A stretch of 54,302 nucleotides of DNA from an uncultured Colwellia sp. (GTDB lineage Bacteria > Pseudomonadota > Gammaproteobacteria > Enterobacterales > Alteromonadaceae). The notes under the pieces were generated by a model. That model saw only the letters and a list, made by a program, of their open reading frames with translations. It was not told the origin of the DNA and did not search any database. Shown here piece by piece: positions 1 to 9,700 of the stretch. The DNA is taken from the NCBI GenBank assembly GCA_913062815.1, contig CAJXWZ010000034.1:1-54302 (forward strand), given 5' to 3'. The translations under genes were made by a program, and so were the position numbers. The first letter of the stretch is position 1, and each line of letters begins with the position of its first letter.

Positions 1-74
1 TGGCTACACCGGGATTTGAACCTGGGACCCCATCATTATGAGTGATGTGCTCTAACCAGCTGAGCTATGTAGCC
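1..74 (-). tRNA. tRNA-Met (CAT), elongator type, 3' CCA outside the window
   Basis: Read on the minus strand the sequence starts GGCTACATAGCTCAG and folds as a full cloverleaf. The anticodon loop is CTCATAA (anticodon CAT), the T-arm is CAGGTTCAAATCC, and the 3' acceptor strand is GTAGCC followed by the A discriminator at position 1. It is near-identical to the E. coli elongator tRNA-Met, and the acceptor and D-arm differ from initiator tRNA. The CCA end, if encoded, lies beyond the window edge. Confidence 0.95.
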
Positions 75-98
75 TTTCCATCTTGCCTCTCAGCAAGT

Positions 99-134
99 GG
101 CGCGTATTATGCAAATCTGCTTGGCTTACGTCAA
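99..134 (-). promoter_or_regulatory. Sigma-70 stable-RNA promoter of tRNA-Met
   Basis: On the minus strand TTGACG (129-134) and CATAAT (106-111) are separated by exactly 17 bases. They are followed by the GC-rich discriminator ACGCGCC (99-105), the usual mark of stringently controlled stable-RNA promoters. The predicted start lies about 24 bases before the mature tRNA 5' end. This is seen directly; activity is inferred. Confidence 0.75.
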
Positions 135-287
135 CCGTTTTTTGTCAAAAAACACGACTTTTTGTTTGTTTGGCTATTGCATGTGCAATTTGCCCGTAAA
201 CTACACAAAAAAATACATACTGTAGCCTATGAAAGCCAGAGTATGTATTTTAGCGAAACATCGTAATTAATGCTTTATCGCATTAAA

Positions 288-629
288 TTATCTATCGCGC
301 GCTTCTTCAGCCAAATGGGCTGAATGCTTAGCAAGGTTATCGACTTCTGCTTTTACTTTTTTAGCGGGTAATTTACCAATAATGAACTCACCAACTTCTA
401 AAGACTTAGACTTTGCGGCAAAAACTAATAAATTATTGCCATTACATAAAACACCATCGTAAATATTACGAATTTTCATTTTGTTTTGCTTTAAGAATGA
501 TCTTAATCGGCCTTTATCATTGGCTTGTACATATTCACAAATACGCAATGATAAATTGTCAGCTTTCGCACTAGGGACTATAGCAGTGCTAGCTACAAGC
601 AAGCTTGCGATTAATAAAGTTTTTCTCAT
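288..629 (-). CDS. Small secreted protein, DUF3718-like
   Basis: A 113-residue protein with a clear Sec signal peptide (MRKTLLIASLLVASTAIVPSAKA, cleavage near residue 23). The mature part has two cysteines (in RICEYV and VLCNGNN) that could form a disulfide. The arrangement RICEYVQANDKGRLR...IRNIYDGVLCNG resembles the DUF3718 family, known mainly from Alteromonadales and Shewanella, whose function is unknown. AAGG lies 8 bases before the ATG. The C-terminal third is charged and probably helical. It sits alone between tRNA-Met and ychF. The family call is from memory of the motif; the periplasmic location is inferred from the signal peptide. Confidence 0.7.
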   Translation of the reverse strand: MRKTLLIASLLVASTAIVPSAKADNLSLRICEYVQANDKGRLRSFLKQNKMKIRNIYDGVLCNGNNLLVFAAKSKSLEVGEFIIGKLPAKKVKAEVDNLAKHSAHLAEEARDR

Positions 630-724
630 AATGTAACCTTCAAGTTTTTGTATTAAATTTACTTAATTTACGCTTTAAGTGTAGCTTAGATTTTCGACTC
701 TATAATGAAAATACTTCATACGCA

Positions 725-1816
725 CTATACGTTGAAACGGAAATGTACAACATCACCATCTTTTACTGGGTATTCTTTACCTTCTAAACGCCATTTTCCT
801 GCATCTTTAGCACCAGACTCACCGTTAAACTTAATAAAGTCGTTATACGCAATAACTTCTGCACGAATAAAGCCTTTTTCAAAGTCGGTATGGATAACGC
901 CTGCCGCTTGTGGTGCGGTAGCGTTCTGTTTTATTGTCCATGCACGAACTTCTTTAACACCAGCAGTAAAGTATGTTTGCAAGTTTAAAAGGCCGTAGCC
1001 TGAATTAATTACACGATTAAGTCCTGGCTCTTCTAGGCCCATTTCAGCCATAAATTCATCTCTATCTTCATCATCCATTTCAGATAACTCGCCTTCAATT
1101 TCAGCACAGACAGCTACTACAGCCGCACCTTCTTTTTCAGCAATAGCATGAACTACGTCTAAGTATGGGTTGTTTTCAAAACCATCATCATTGACATTTG
1201 CTATGTACATTGTGGGTTTTATCGTTAAGAAGTTTAAGTAAGCAACGGCCGCTTTTTCTTCTTTAGTTAATTCTAAAGAACGCACCATATTGCCATCTTC
1301 TACGTGTTTTAATATTTTCTCTAATACAGGTAGTTCAAATTTAGCATCTTTATCGCCACCTTTCGCACGTTTCACTTGACGATGTATTGCACGTTCAGCA
1401 GTGTCCATGTCAGCTAAGGCGAGTTCGGTATTGATTACGTCAATATCATCGCTAGGGTCAATTTTATTAGCAACATGAATAATATTGTCATTTTCAAAAC
1501 AACGAACTACATGACCAATTGCATCGGTTTCGCGAATATTAGCGAGAAACTTATTGCCTAAGCCTTCACCTTTTGACGCACCAGCTACTAGGCCTGCAAT
1601 ATCAACAAATTCCATTGTTGTTGCTAGTACTCGCTCTGGATTCACAATATCAGCAAGCTGATCAAGGCGAGGATCCGGAACTGGCACAACACCGGTATTT
1701 GGTTCTATGGTACAAAAAGGAAAGTTTGCAGCTTCAATACCTGCTTTGGTCAGTGCGTTAAAAAGGGTTGATTTACCGACGTTGGGTAGGCCAACGATGC
1801 CACATTTAAATCCCAT
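725..1816 (-). CDS. ychF: Ribosome-binding ATPase YchF (Obg family)
   Basis: A 363-residue P-loop protein of the TRAFAC Obg/YchF family, the usual full length. The N-terminus has the G1 motif GLPNVGKST and the G3 region DIAGLV; the G4 position reads NVND instead of the GTP-type NKxD, the change that makes YchF prefer ATP over GTP. The C-terminal TGS domain contains [20 protein letters not shown] and ends [11 protein letters not shown]. The protein binds the ribosome and is linked to the oxidative stress response. The neighbour pth lies about 100 bases upstream on the same strand, the same pairing as in E. coli. AGGT precedes the ATG. Confidence 0.97.
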   Translation of the reverse strand: MGFKCGIVGLPNVGKSTLFNALTKAGIEAANFPFCTIEPNTGVVPVPDPRLDQLADIVNPERVLATTMEFVDIAGLVAGASKGEGLGNKFLANIRETDAIGHVVRCFENDNIIHVANKIDPSDDIDVINTELALADMDTAERAIHRQVKRAKGGDKDAKFELPVLEKILKHVEDGNMVRSLELTKEEKAAVAYLNFLTIKPTMYIANVNDDGFENNPYLDVVHAIAEKEGAAVVAVCAEIEGELSEMDDEDRDEFMAEMGLEEPGLNRVINSGYGLLNLQTYFTAGVKEVRAWTIKQNATAPQAAGVIHTDFEKGFIRAEVIAYNDFIKFNGESGAKDAGKWRLEGKEYPVKDGDVVHFRFNV

Positions 1817-1919
1817 GATTTATACCTATTAAAGATGTTAATTTGAGCGAAGGGTTAATACCTTCGTTTGTTGATTTTATAGGGGTTAGCCTATCAAACA
1901 TGATGGCAATAATGCCAAT

Positions 1920-2504
1920 TTATAAAGCTTTAAATGCGTGTAGTCGCTGTTGAGCTTTTTTTAAACCGTCTTTTTGCCAAATATCGAAACAACGACTTGC
2001 TTCATCTATGGTTTGTTCTATTTGCGCTTGCTCGCTCTGCGGTGCTTTACCCAGCACATGACCCGTTACTTTATCTCGATGGCCTGGATGACCAATACCA
2101 ATACGTAAGCGATAGAACTCTTTATTATTTGCCATGCGTGAAATAATGTCTTTTAAACCATTATGACCGCCATGGCCACCACCTTTTTTAATTTTAATTG
2201 CGCCTGGTGCCATATCTAATTCATCGTGAGCGATTAGTATGTTTTCAACCTCGATACGAAAAAAATTAGCAAGGGGAGCAACTGCCTGGCCACTGCGATT
2301 CATAAAGGTTGTCGGAATTAAAAGGTGGACAAGTTCGCCGCCTATTAGACCCTTGCCATAATGGCCAGAGTATTTTTTTTCAGGGCGAAGAGAAATGTTA
2401 TTGCGTTGTGCTAGTTCTTCAACGAACCAAACACCAGCATTGTGACGTGTTCTTGTATATTCGGGGCCAGGATTACCTAGCCCCGCAATCAGTTTAATAC
2501 TCAT
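1920..2504 (-). CDS. pth: Peptidyl-tRNA hydrolase
   Basis: A 194-residue protein that cleaves the ester bond of peptidyl-tRNAs released from stalled ribosomes. Diagnostic signatures are [19 protein letters not shown] near residue 9, which contains the catalytic His, [18 protein letters not shown] and [11 protein letters not shown]. The length matches the family. It lies 23 bases downstream of rplY on the minus strand, so rplY-pth are probably cotranscribed, with ychF further down. The Shine-Dalgarno is weak, which fits translational coupling to rplY. Confidence 0.97.
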   Translation of the reverse strand: MSIKLIAGLGNPGPEYTRTRHNAGVWFVEELAQRNNISLRPEKKYSGHYGKGLIGGELVHLLIPTTFMNRSGQAVAPLANFFRIEVENILIAHDELDMAPGAIKIKKGGGHGGHNGLKDIISRMANNKEFYRLRIGIGHPGHRDKVTGHVLGKAPQSEQAQIEQTIDEASRCFDIWQKDGLKKAQQRLHAFKAL

Positions 2505-2527
2505 TGAAAGTAATAGTTACTAAACTG

Positions 2528-3154
2528 TTATTCTTCAGCTGCTTCTTCTTCAGCAGCAGCTTCGCTATCGTCATCTTTGCTTGCTTTAGGAGCATTAGCA
2601 GTTACAACAGCTTGGTCATGGCTTTCACCTTTAGCTAATTCATCAGAAGTTACGCCTTCAGGGAAAGTAACGTCAGATAAATGTAGTGTTTGACCAACTT
2701 CTAAGCTTGCTAAATCTAGTTCAATAAATTCAGGTAAGTCTTTTGGTAAACAAGTGATAGCAATTTCAGTTACGTGATGAGCGATGTTTGCACCAGTTTT
2801 TGCAACAATCTCTTCATTGATGAAGTGAACAGGAACATTAGTGTGGATAGCATGTTTTGCATCAATACGCATGAAATCTAAATGCATTACAACATCTTTG
2901 AATGGGTGACGTTGCATGTCTTTAATTAAACATTCAACTGGCTTGCCAGCAATGTTCAATGTTAACACGTGAGAGTAGAATGCTTCTTCTTGTTGCGCAC
3001 GGTAAACATTTTTGTGCTCTAGTGTTAAAGAAACAGGGTCTTGGCTTTCACCGTATAGGATAGCAGGAATTTTATTCGCGTGACGTAGGCGGCGGCTCGC
3101 ACCTTTCCCTAGGTCTGTACGTACTTCTGCATCCAAAGTAAATAAATCAGTCAT
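2528..3154 (-). CDS. rplY: 50S ribosomal protein L25, long (TL5/Ctc) form
   Basis: A 208-residue protein with an N-terminal L25 5S-rRNA-binding domain (residues about 1-95, including [24 protein letters not shown]) and a C-terminal TL5/Ctc beta domain, so it is about twice as long as E. coli L25 (94 residues). The last 20 residues are an acidic, alanine-rich tail ([12 protein letters not shown]). The long form is usual in Alteromonadales. It is first in the rplY-pth(-ychF) run; prs ends about 220 bases upstream behind its own terminator. Confidence 0.96.
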   Translation of the reverse strand: MTDLFTLDAEVRTDLGKGASRRLRHANKIPAILYGESQDPVSLTLEHKNVYRAQQEEAFYSHVLTLNIAGKPVECLIKDMQRHPFKDVVMHLDFMRIDAKHAIHTNVPVHFINEEIVAKTGANIAHHVTEIAITCLPKDLPEFIELDLASLEVGQTLHLSDVTFPEGVTSDELAKGESHDQAVVTANAPKASKDDDSEAAAEEEAAEE

Positions 3155-3315
3155 GATAAATACTCTTATATTAAAATTAAATTGATCTTGCTTTTTGCGA
3201 CCAAAAACAAGGATAGCTGCTCTTTTTCTTATTAAAGCTTCTCAAAAAGAAATCATTAGATAAAAAAGGCGCCGCATAATAACACTACACATTAGGTAAA
3301 GCTATTTAAATGCAT

Positions 3316-3348
3316 AAAAAAAGCAGATATTTGACAATATCTGCTTTT
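3316..3348 (-). terminator. Rho-independent terminator of the lolB-ispE-prs operon
   Basis: A perfect 13-bp inverted repeat (3319-3331 with 3336-3348, loop TGAC) lies just after the prs stop on the minus strand. The run of A at 3316-3322 gives a U tract in that direction. Confidence 0.85.
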
Positions 3349-3373
3349 GTATGTTCGATAACTTATTTAGTCA

Positions 3374-4321
3374 TTAATGCTCAAACATAGCTGAAATTGA
3401 TTCTTCGTTACACACACGACGAATTGCTTCAGACAACATACCACTTAACGTAAGTTGACGAACCATTTTAAGCTTTTGAATTTCTTTTGATAGTGGAATT
3501 GAATCAGTGACTACTACTTCATCAATCACTGAATTCTTAAGATTTTCAGCGGCATTACCAGAAAGTACTGGATGAGTGGCATAAGCAATAACACGTTTTG
3601 CGCCGTGCTCTTTTAAGGCTTCTGCCGCTTTTGCTAAAGTCCCACCCGTATCAATCATGTCATCAACAATAATACAGTCACGGTCTTTAACATCACCAAT
3701 AATATGCATTACTTGAGCAACGTTCGCTTTCGGGCGACGTTTATCAATAATGGCTAGGTCAGCATCATCTAATAGTTTAGCAACAGCACGAGCACGAACA
3801 ACACCACCAATATCAGGAGAAACTACCACCGGATTATCTAAATCACGATTTTTCATGTCTTCTAATAGAATAGGCGTACCAAAGGCATTATCAACAGGTA
3901 CGTCGAAGAAGCCTTGAATTTGCTCTGCGTGTAAATCAACCGTTAATACCCGGTCAACCCCAACACTTGATAAGAAATCAGCAACTACCTTTGCTGTAAT
4001 TGGCACACGAGCACTACGTACACGTCTGTCTTGGCGAGCATAACCGAAATATGGAATAACCGCAGTAATTCTACCTGCCGATGCACGACGAAAAGCGTCG
4101 ATCATCACAATTAATTCCATCAGGTTATTGTTAGTTGGTGCACAAGTTGATTGAACAATGAAAACATCACTACCGCGAACATTTTCATTGATTTCAAAGC
4201 TTATTTCACCATCGCTAAAACTGCCAATACTGGCTTCGCCTAAAGTAATATATAGGCGATTTGCAATTTGTTTGGCCAGTTCAGGGGTGGCATTACCCGC
4301 AAAAATCTTCATGTCAGGCAC
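3374..4321 (-). CDS. prs: Ribose-phosphate pyrophosphokinase (PRPP synthase)
   Basis: Makes PRPP from ribose 5-phosphate and ATP, feeding nucleotide, His, Trp and NAD synthesis. I chose the GTG start at 4321 instead of the upstream ATG at 4348. GAGGAA sits 6 bases before the GTG, the ATG has no Shine-Dalgarno, and the resulting product starts (V)[14 protein letters not shown] with 315 residues, as in E. coli, which also uses GTG. Visible motifs are SFSDGE, the flexible loop YARQDRR, the metal/ATP-binding [13 protein letters not shown], and the PRPP loop [10 protein letters not shown]. It is the last gene of lolB-ispE-prs. Confidence 0.97.
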   Translation of the reverse strand: MPDMKIFAGNATPELAKQIANRLYITLGEASIGSFSDGEISFEINENVRGSDVFIVQSTCAPTNNNLMELIVMIDAFRRASAGRITAVIPYFGYARQDRRVRSARVPITAKVVADFLSSVGVDRVLTVDLHAEQIQGFFDVPVDNAFGTPILLEDMKNRDLDNPVVVSPDIGGVVRARAVAKLLDDADLAIIDKRRPKANVAQVMHIIGDVKDRDCIIVDDMIDTGGTLAKAAEALKEHGAKRVIAYATHPVLSGNAAENLKNSVIDEVVVTDSIPLSKEIQKLKMVRQLTLSGMLSEAIRRVCNEESISAMFEH

Positions 4322-4399
4322 AGTCAGTTCCTCAGAAACTTTTGACATTAATATTAGTAACTAGTGTTAACATTAGTAGCGTGTTAACAATCTAGCAAT

Positions 4400-5332
4400 T
4401 TATTTGATTCGTTGTTTATCTAGGTTTTCAACAGCACTAACAAGTGGTGATGTGTTTAAGCCATGCGCAACAAATGATTCTACCCCTTTAGGGAGCTTAT
4501 CTTGTATGACACGAGCCTCTTTTTCACTTTCAAAACGTGAAAATACACACGCACCTGTTCCTGTCATTCTAGACGGCGCACATTCTACCAACCAAGCTAG
4601 TAGGTTGGCAACCTCATCATAATGTTTTATTACCATAGTTTGGCAATCGTTGTGATATATTTGCTCGTTAAATAAATCGATATCGCAGTAAAACTGAGTA
4701 AAATCATCACGGTCGAATTTAACCGTGTTTCTCGGTAAGTCAGTCGAACTAAAAACACTTGCCGTAGAGATGCTAACATCAGGTTTACTAATTAAGTACC
4801 AACATTCATCAGGTTCAACCGGCGTGAGTTTTTCCCCTACGCCTTGCGCGTAAGCAGCAAAGCCATGAATGAAAATAGGGATATCTGCACCTAATGTTAA
4901 CCCTATAGTAGCAAGTTGTGCTGTAGAATAATGACACTGCCATAGCTCATTTAAGGCTATCAATACTGTGGCGGCATTAGAGGAGCCTCCGCCGAGTCCT
5001 CCGCCCATAGGTAATACTTTATTAATCGCTATTTTTGCACCGTAAGGTATTTGTTTGTTTGGGTTGTCACCTTGTGCTTTATCTTTAAGGAGCAGTGCAG
5101 CTTTAACAATCAAGTTGTCCTCATAATTAACGCCATTAATTGGTGTTAATAGCTCAATGTTATTTTGCATGGTTGCTATTATGTCTATGGTGTCGCAGTA
5201 ATCTAAAAACTGAAATAGTGTTTCAAGATCGTGATAACCATCGGCTCGTTGACCTACCACATGCAAGAATAAATTTAACTTAGCAGGAGCAGGAAAGGTA
5301 AAGGTTTTATCTAGGTAATTGTTCATTAGCAT
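4400..5332 (-). CDS. ispE: 4-diphosphocytidyl-2-C-methyl-D-erythritol kinase
   Basis: A GHMP kinase of about 310 residues in the non-mevalonate (MEP) isoprenoid pathway; it phosphorylates CDP-methylerythritol. The N-terminal signature is FPAPAKLNLFLHVVGQRADGYHDLETLFQF and the ATP-binding glycine loop is LPMGGGLGGGSSNAA; ADIPIFIHG and RMTGTGACVF complete the family pattern. The start may be the ATG at 5332 or the in-frame ATG two codons later; neither has a strong Shine-Dalgarno. It starts 9 bases after the lolB stop, so coupling is likely. The lolB-ispE-prs order is conserved with E. coli. Confidence 0.96.
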   Translation of the reverse strand: MLMNNYLDKTFTFPAPAKLNLFLHVVGQRADGYHDLETLFQFLDYCDTIDIIATMQNNIELLTPINGVNYEDNLIVKAALLLKDKAQGDNPNKQIPYGAKIAINKVLPMGGGLGGGSSNAATVLIALNELWQCHYSTAQLATIGLTLGADIPIFIHGFAAYAQGVGEKLTPVEPDECWYLISKPDVSISTASVFSSTDLPRNTVKFDRDDFTQFYCDIDLFNEQIYHNDCQTMVIKHYDEVANLLAWLVECAPSRMTGTGACVFSRFESEKEARVIQDKLPKGVESFVAHGLNTSPLVSAVENLDKQRIK

Positions 5333-5341
5333 ATATATAAG

Positions 5342-5992
5342 TTAATTATCGAAAGTCCATTTTTTTACCGCTAGTTTAATTAATAAGTCATCCTTTTTTA
5401 TGGTAAATTTGGTTGCCATATTAATGTTATTAAAAGTTTTATAATGACTAAAGTCAATTTGCCATAAAGCGTTATGATAGGTGCTTGAAATACCAATGGG
5501 TAGTTGTGTGTTCTTGTCTACACGAAGCGTGTCACTTGCTTGATACGGCAAGCCTTTTAACCAAAAACTTAATGCCTCTGTAGGTAAGGTCAGTCCTGTA
5601 AGTGAATATATCAATTGGGGTAAATTTGAAGAGCGATATTCTTTACCCTCCACTTTAATTAAATGCTGATGTTGATCAGACGTTAATCTAAGTACATTAA
5701 TACCTAGGAAAGTAGTAAGGTTTAATTCTTGAGTGTGTTTGTTTTGATCAACTTGCCAAGCAATGGCAGCACTTTCACGTTTAGTTTTATTTACCTTTGG
5801 AATTTTTTGAATAAAAGCTATTTTACCCCGTATTCGCCATTTTTTATTTGCTAGTAGCCAATGACTTCTTTGCTCTGCCGTTTTTATTTTTGCTATAGGC
5901 TCTGGACTAATAGCTGGTTTGCTGGCACAGCCCGCTAATAAGCTGCCTGTAATTAACATTGAGGTATAGAAAAAAAACTGTGATTTTGACAT
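5342..5992 (-). CDS. lolB: Outer-membrane lipoprotein receptor LolB
   Basis: LolB receives lipoproteins from periplasmic LolA and inserts them into the outer membrane. I chose the ATG at 5992 (MSKSQFFFYTSMLITGSLLAGCAS), which puts the lipobox LAGC about 22 residues in, normal for a type II signal peptide. An in-frame ATG at 6058 would add 22 residues not expected in the family. The product is about 216 residues. Family features include WRIRGKIAF, IAWQVDQ...TTFLGINVLRL, and the C-terminal LKGLPYQASDT and WQIDFSHY. It is the first gene of the operon, divergent from hemA. Confidence 0.9.
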   Translation of the reverse strand: MSKSQFFFYTSMLITGSLLAGCASKPAISPEPIAKIKTAEQRSHWLLANKKWRIRGKIAFIQKIPKVNKTKRESAAIAWQVDQNKHTQELNLTTFLGINVLRLTSDQHQHLIKVEGKEYRSSNLPQLIYSLTGLTLPTEALSFWLKGLPYQASDTLRVDKNTQLPIGISSTYHNALWQIDFSHYKTFNNINMATKFTIKKDDLLIKLAVKKWTFDN

Positions 5993-6138
5993 TAAGTTAT
6001 AGGGATGCGCATAAATATATAAGCATTTGAACACAGCAACATGTGCAATACAACTCATGTCTGATCAGCAATACCATTTTTGCAAAGCGTTTATAGGCGC
6101 TTTAAATAACGTTAATAATTTAAAAAAAATGGTTGTTT

Positions 6139-6154
6139 CGTGATTTTTATCACA
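6139..6154. promoter_or_regulatory. CRP-like binding site between lolB and hemA
   Basis: The 16-mer CGTGATTTTTATCACA matches the CRP consensus TGTGA-N6-TCACA at 9 of 10 defined positions. It is 75 bases upstream of the hemA start and about 29 bases upstream of a TATACT -10 candidate (6183-6188) that lacks a good -35, the usual arrangement at an activator-dependent promoter. CRP control of hemA or lolB is inference. Confidence 0.5.
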
Positions 6155-6228
6155 GAACATATTTAAAAGTTTGAGCTTGCGTTATACTTGCCATGTTATA
6201 TAGCTAAATTATTTATAGGTCTAATACA

Positions 6229-7497
6229 TTGTCCATAGTTGCTGTTGGAATTAATCATAAAACTGCGCCTGTTGCGGTAAGAGAGAAAATCTCTTTTAAC
6301 CCTGATAAGCTCTCTGTTGCCCTGCAGGAAATGCTGGCAGCGGTACAGTGTCGAGAAGTGGCTATTCTTTCTACTTGCAATAGAACCGAACTGTATATTG
6401 TTCAAGATGGTGACGTTAAGCTAACTCAAGAGCGCCTCGTGAAATGGTTAGAGACTTATCATAATGTTCCTGCCTCTACCATTCTACCTAGCCTCTATTT
6501 GCATCAAGATCAACAAGCGGTAAACCACATGATGCGTGTTGCTTGTGGTCTAGACTCATTAGTCTTAGGTGAACCGCAAATCCTAGGACAAATGAAGCAA
6601 GCCTATAGCCAGGCAAAAGCAGCGGGTTCAATGTCGTTGGTAATGGACAGATTATTTCAGCGTACCTTTGGTGTAGCAAAACAAGTGCGTACTGAAACTG
6701 AAATTGGTGCTAGTGCAGTATCTGTTGCTTTTGCCAGTGTTAACTTAGCTAAACATATTTTTGCAAGTCTTGAAAAAACAAGCGTTTTATTGGTTGGCGC
6801 TGGTGAAACCATAGAGTTAGTGGCAAAACATTTATATGAGAATAAAGTTGGTAAAATAACGGTTGCTAACCGAACCATAGAACGTGCTGACAGCATGGCT
6901 AAGAAGATTGGCGCTGATGTCATTACGTTAGCTCAAATTCCGGAGCATATGTGTAAAGCAGATATTGTCATTAGTTCAACAGGGTCAACTTTACCATTAA
7001 TTGGTAAAGGCATGGTGGAACAAGCGCTGACAAAACGTCGACATCAGCCAATTTTCATGGTCGACTTAGCGGTGCCTCGTGATATTGAAGAACAAGTAGG
7101 TGATTTAGACGACGTTTTTTTATATACCGTTGATGATTTACAAAGCATTATTGCGCAAAATTTAGAAAACCGACGTAAGGCAGCGGTTGAAGCTGAGAGC
7201 ATTGTAAGTAATCAATCAGACAGTTTTATGGCTTGGCTTCGTGGGTTAAACACACAAGATACCGTAGTGAACTATCGCAAGCAGTGTTTGACTGAACGAG
7301 ATGTTTTACTTGAAAAAGCACTAGTACAATTGAAGAATGGTAAAAATTCTGAAGCTGTTATGGCTGAACTAGCGACTAAATTAACCAATAAATTTATGCA
7401 TGCGCCAACGAGTGCATTGCAATCTGCAGCACAAGGTGGAGAATTAGATAAGTTAATTTATCTACGAGATATTTTTAATATTGACTCGAGCAAATAA
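6229..7497 (+). CDS. hemA: Glutamyl-tRNA reductase
   Basis: Catalyses the first step of C5 haem synthesis, reducing Glu-tRNA(Glu) to glutamate-1-semialdehyde with NADPH. The 422-residue protein starts from TTG at 6229, with AGGT about 10 bases upstream, and reads (M)SIVAVGINHKTAPVAVREK. The catalytic Cys lies in LSTCNRTELY near residue 50; SLVLGEPQILGQMK, the NADPH-binding LLVGAGETIEL and VANRT, and the C-terminal dimerisation helix complete the family pattern. It starts the hemA-prfA-prmC-sirB2-sirB1 series. In E. coli the N-terminal Lys residues control haem-dependent proteolysis, but that element is not obvious here. Confidence 0.97.
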   Translation: MSIVAVGINHKTAPVAVREKISFNPDKLSVALQEMLAAVQCREVAILSTCNRTELYIVQDGDVKLTQERLVKWLETYHNVPASTILPSLYLHQDQQAVNHMMRVACGLDSLVLGEPQILGQMKQAYSQAKAAGSMSLVMDRLFQRTFGVAKQVRTETEIGASAVSVAFASVNLAKHIFASLEKTSVLLVGAGETIELVAKHLYENKVGKITVANRTIERADSMAKKIGADVITLAQIPEHMCKADIVISSTGSTLPLIGKGMVEQALTKRRHQPIFMVDLAVPRDIEEQVGDLDDVFLYTVDDLQSIIAQNLENRRKAAVEAESIVSNQSDSFMAWLRGLNTQDTVVNYRKQCLTERDVLLEKALVQLKNGKNSEAVMAELATKLTNKFMHAPTSALQSAAQGGELDKLIYLRDIFNIDSSK

Positions 7498-7621
7498 TCA
7501 AATTTGAGAAAACTTTGTCTATTGTTCTTCCAATTTAGTCTAGGGCGTTTTTACGTGCTAGAATAGCGCCAGTTTTGTTTTTCCTAGTTTAATAACTCCT
7601 TAACAAGAAAAGATTAATTTA

Positions 7622-8710
7622 ATGAAATCGTCCGTTTATCAAAAACTTGAAGCCTTAGTTGAGCGCTTTGAGGAAGTTCAAGCCCTATTATCAGATCCCG
7701 AAACAATAAGTAACCAAGATAAGTTTCGAACCTTATCTCAAGAATTTAAGCGCTTGGAAGAAGTCACTTCAGTATTCAATAACTATAAAGTTGCAGAAGG
7801 TGATTTTGCTACGGCTGAAATGATGTTGAAAGATGATGATCCTGATATGCGTGAAATGGCACAGGAAGAGTTCAAAGAAGCTAAAAAAGCACTAGCTGAT
7901 TTAGCCGATGAATTACAAATATTGTTATTACCTCGAGATCCAAATGATGATAATAACTGCTTTGTAGAAATTCGTGCTGGGGCTGGCGGTGATGAAGCCG
8001 CTATCTTTGCCGGTGATCTATTTAGAATGTACAGCCGTTATGCTGAAAAGCAAGGCTGGAAAATCGAAGTGATGAATACCAATGAAAGTGAGCAGGGTGG
8101 CTATAAAGAACTAATCATGAAAGTCAATGGTGATGGTGTTTATGGTCAAATGAAGTTCGAGTCGGGTGGTCATCGTGTGCAACGTGTACCTGAAACAGAA
8201 TCTCAAGGCCGAGTACATACCTCTGCTTGTACAGTGGTTGTTATGCCTGAAATACCTGAGTCGCAAGCCATAGAAATTAATAAAGCTGATTTAAAGGTTG
8301 ATACGTTTCGTGCGTCTGGTGCAGGTGGTCAGCATGTAAATAAAACTGACTCAGCCATACGTATTACCCATATCCCAACAGGGGTTGTTGTTGAGTGTCA
8401 AGAACAACGTTCACAGCATAAAAACCGCGCTCAAGCGATGTCGGTATTACAAGCTCGGTTACAGCAAGCTGAAGATGAAAAACGTCGTAGTGAAGAAGAG
8501 TCATCTCGTCGTAATTTAGTTGCAAGTGGCGATCGCTCAGAACGTATTCGTACCTACAATTTCCCACAAGGGCGGATGAGTGATCATCGTATTAATTTAA
8601 CGCTTTATCGCTTGAACGAAATAATGGAAGGTAGCTTGCAATTGATTATGGAACCTATAATGCAAGAGAACCAAGCCGACTTATTGGCAGAACTTGCTGA
8701 GCAGCATTAA
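7622..8710 (+). CDS. prfA: Peptide chain release factor 1
   Basis: A 362-residue class I release factor reading UAA and UAG. The tRNA-mimic GGQ motif is in [17 protein letters not shown]; the stop-codon-recognition loop contains the RF1 signature [14 protein letters not shown] with PxT near it. The Gln of GGQ is the substrate of PrmC, encoded by the next gene. The N-terminus [26 protein letters not shown] is typical. The gap to hemA is 124 bases, and prmC starts 26 bases after the stop. Confidence 0.97.
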   Translation: MKSSVYQKLEALVERFEEVQALLSDPETISNQDKFRTLSQEFKRLEEVTSVFNNYKVAEGDFATAEMMLKDDDPDMREMAQEEFKEAKKALADLADELQILLLPRDPNDDNNCFVEIRAGAGGDEAAIFAGDLFRMYSRYAEKQGWKIEVMNTNESEQGGYKELIMKVNGDGVYGQMKFESGGHRVQRVPETESQGRVHTSACTVVVMPEIPESQAIEINKADLKVDTFRASGAGGQHVNKTDSAIRITHIPTGVVVECQEQRSQHKNRAQAMSVLQARLQQAEDEKRRSEEESSRRNLVASGDRSERIRTYNFPQGRMSDHRINLTLYRLNEIMEGSLQLIMEPIMQENQADLLAELAEQH

Positions 8711-8736
8711 ACGTTGAAAAGTTTGAGAGTATTTTT

Positions 8737-9663
8737 GTGTCTACTTGTTTAAAAATCGACTTGCAGTCATTATCTTGTCGGCTTCGATTAGTTGGCGATA
8801 GTACCATTGCTAACTTAATTTACCAGGGGCGGTCGTTACTTCAGCCAACGTCTGATAGTGCTAAGCTTGATACTGAGATTCTCTTATCTTTTGTACTTGA
8901 AAAAGAGCGTAGTTATTTGCTCACTTGGCCTGAAAGAATGCTTAATGAAGCACAACTGCTTAGGTTTGTGGAATTATTAGCGAGGCGTATTCAAGGTGAG
9001 CCAATAGCTTACATCACCAAGCTAAAAGAGTTTTGGTCATTACCATTACAAGTGTCAGAAGCAACATTAATTCCTCGGCCAGATACCGAAACCCTTATTG
9101 AAGTTGTTTTAGAGCAATATGAGTCGAATACAAACTTAAGCTGTCTTGACTTAGGGACGGGGACTGGTGCTATTGCTTTAGCACTTGCCAGCGAAAACCC
9201 TACATGGATGATTGATGCGATAGATTATAACGCTCAAGCAGTTAAGCTGGCACAAGCTAATGCTCAGGCCCTAAATTTATCCAGCATTAATATTTATCAA
9301 AGTGATTGGTTTTCACACATTGATAACGATAAAAAGTTTGATGTTATTGTTTCTAACCCACCCTATATAGATTGTGAGGATAATAACTTAACGCAAGGGG
9401 ATGTTCGATTTGAACCTAAATCTGCTCTGGTATCTAGCGATAATGGCTTAGCTGATATTAAACATATTGCTGATATGTCGCGCCAGTATTTAACCATGAA
9501 TGGTGCGTTGCTTTTTGAACATGGCTTTGAGCAAGGGCGAGCAGTTCGTGATATTTTAACGTCTTTAGGTTTTTCAAACGCCACAACTCAGCAAGACCTT
9601 AATGGTCATGACCGAATCACTTGGGCAAAGTTGTTGACCACTTCTGCCAAAATTGATAAATAA
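8737..9663 (+). CDS. prmC: Release factor glutamine methyltransferase
   Basis: SAM-dependent enzyme that N5-methylates the Gln of GGQ in RF1 and RF2. The Rossmann core has motif I LDLGTGTGAIALALA and the family's NPPY motif (VSNPPYIDCED) that binds the substrate Gln. REFWSLPLQVSEATLIPRPDTETL also matches E. coli (KEFWSLPL in this protein). The annotated GTG start at 8737 gives 308 residues, about 25 more at the N-terminus than E. coli PrmC. The true start may be later, but no in-frame ATG exists before residue 60, so it is unresolved. It is coupled to prfA. Confidence 0.94.
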   Translation: MSTCLKIDLQSLSCRLRLVGDSTIANLIYQGRSLLQPTSDSAKLDTEILLSFVLEKERSYLLTWPERMLNEAQLLRFVELLARRIQGEPIAYITKLKEFWSLPLQVSEATLIPRPDTETLIEVVLEQYESNTNLSCLDLGTGTGAIALALASENPTWMIDAIDYNAQAVKLAQANAQALNLSSINIYQSDWFSHIDNDKKFDVIVSNPPYIDCEDNNLTQGDVRFEPKSALVSSDNGLADIKHIADMSRQYLTMNGALLFEHGFEQGRAVRDILTSLGFSNATTQQDLNGHDRITWAKLLTTSAKIDK

Positions 9664-9700
9664 CCAATGATAATAACAACTAAATATATACGGGAACAAC

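Noticed and set aside
42..266. Open frame of 74 codons on the plus strand over tRNA-Met and its upstream region
   Set aside because: It overlaps the tRNA and its promoter, has no ribosome-binding site and no protein-like features.
705..998. 97-codon plus-strand frame inside ychF
   Set aside because: Antisense shadow of the clearly real ychF coding region.
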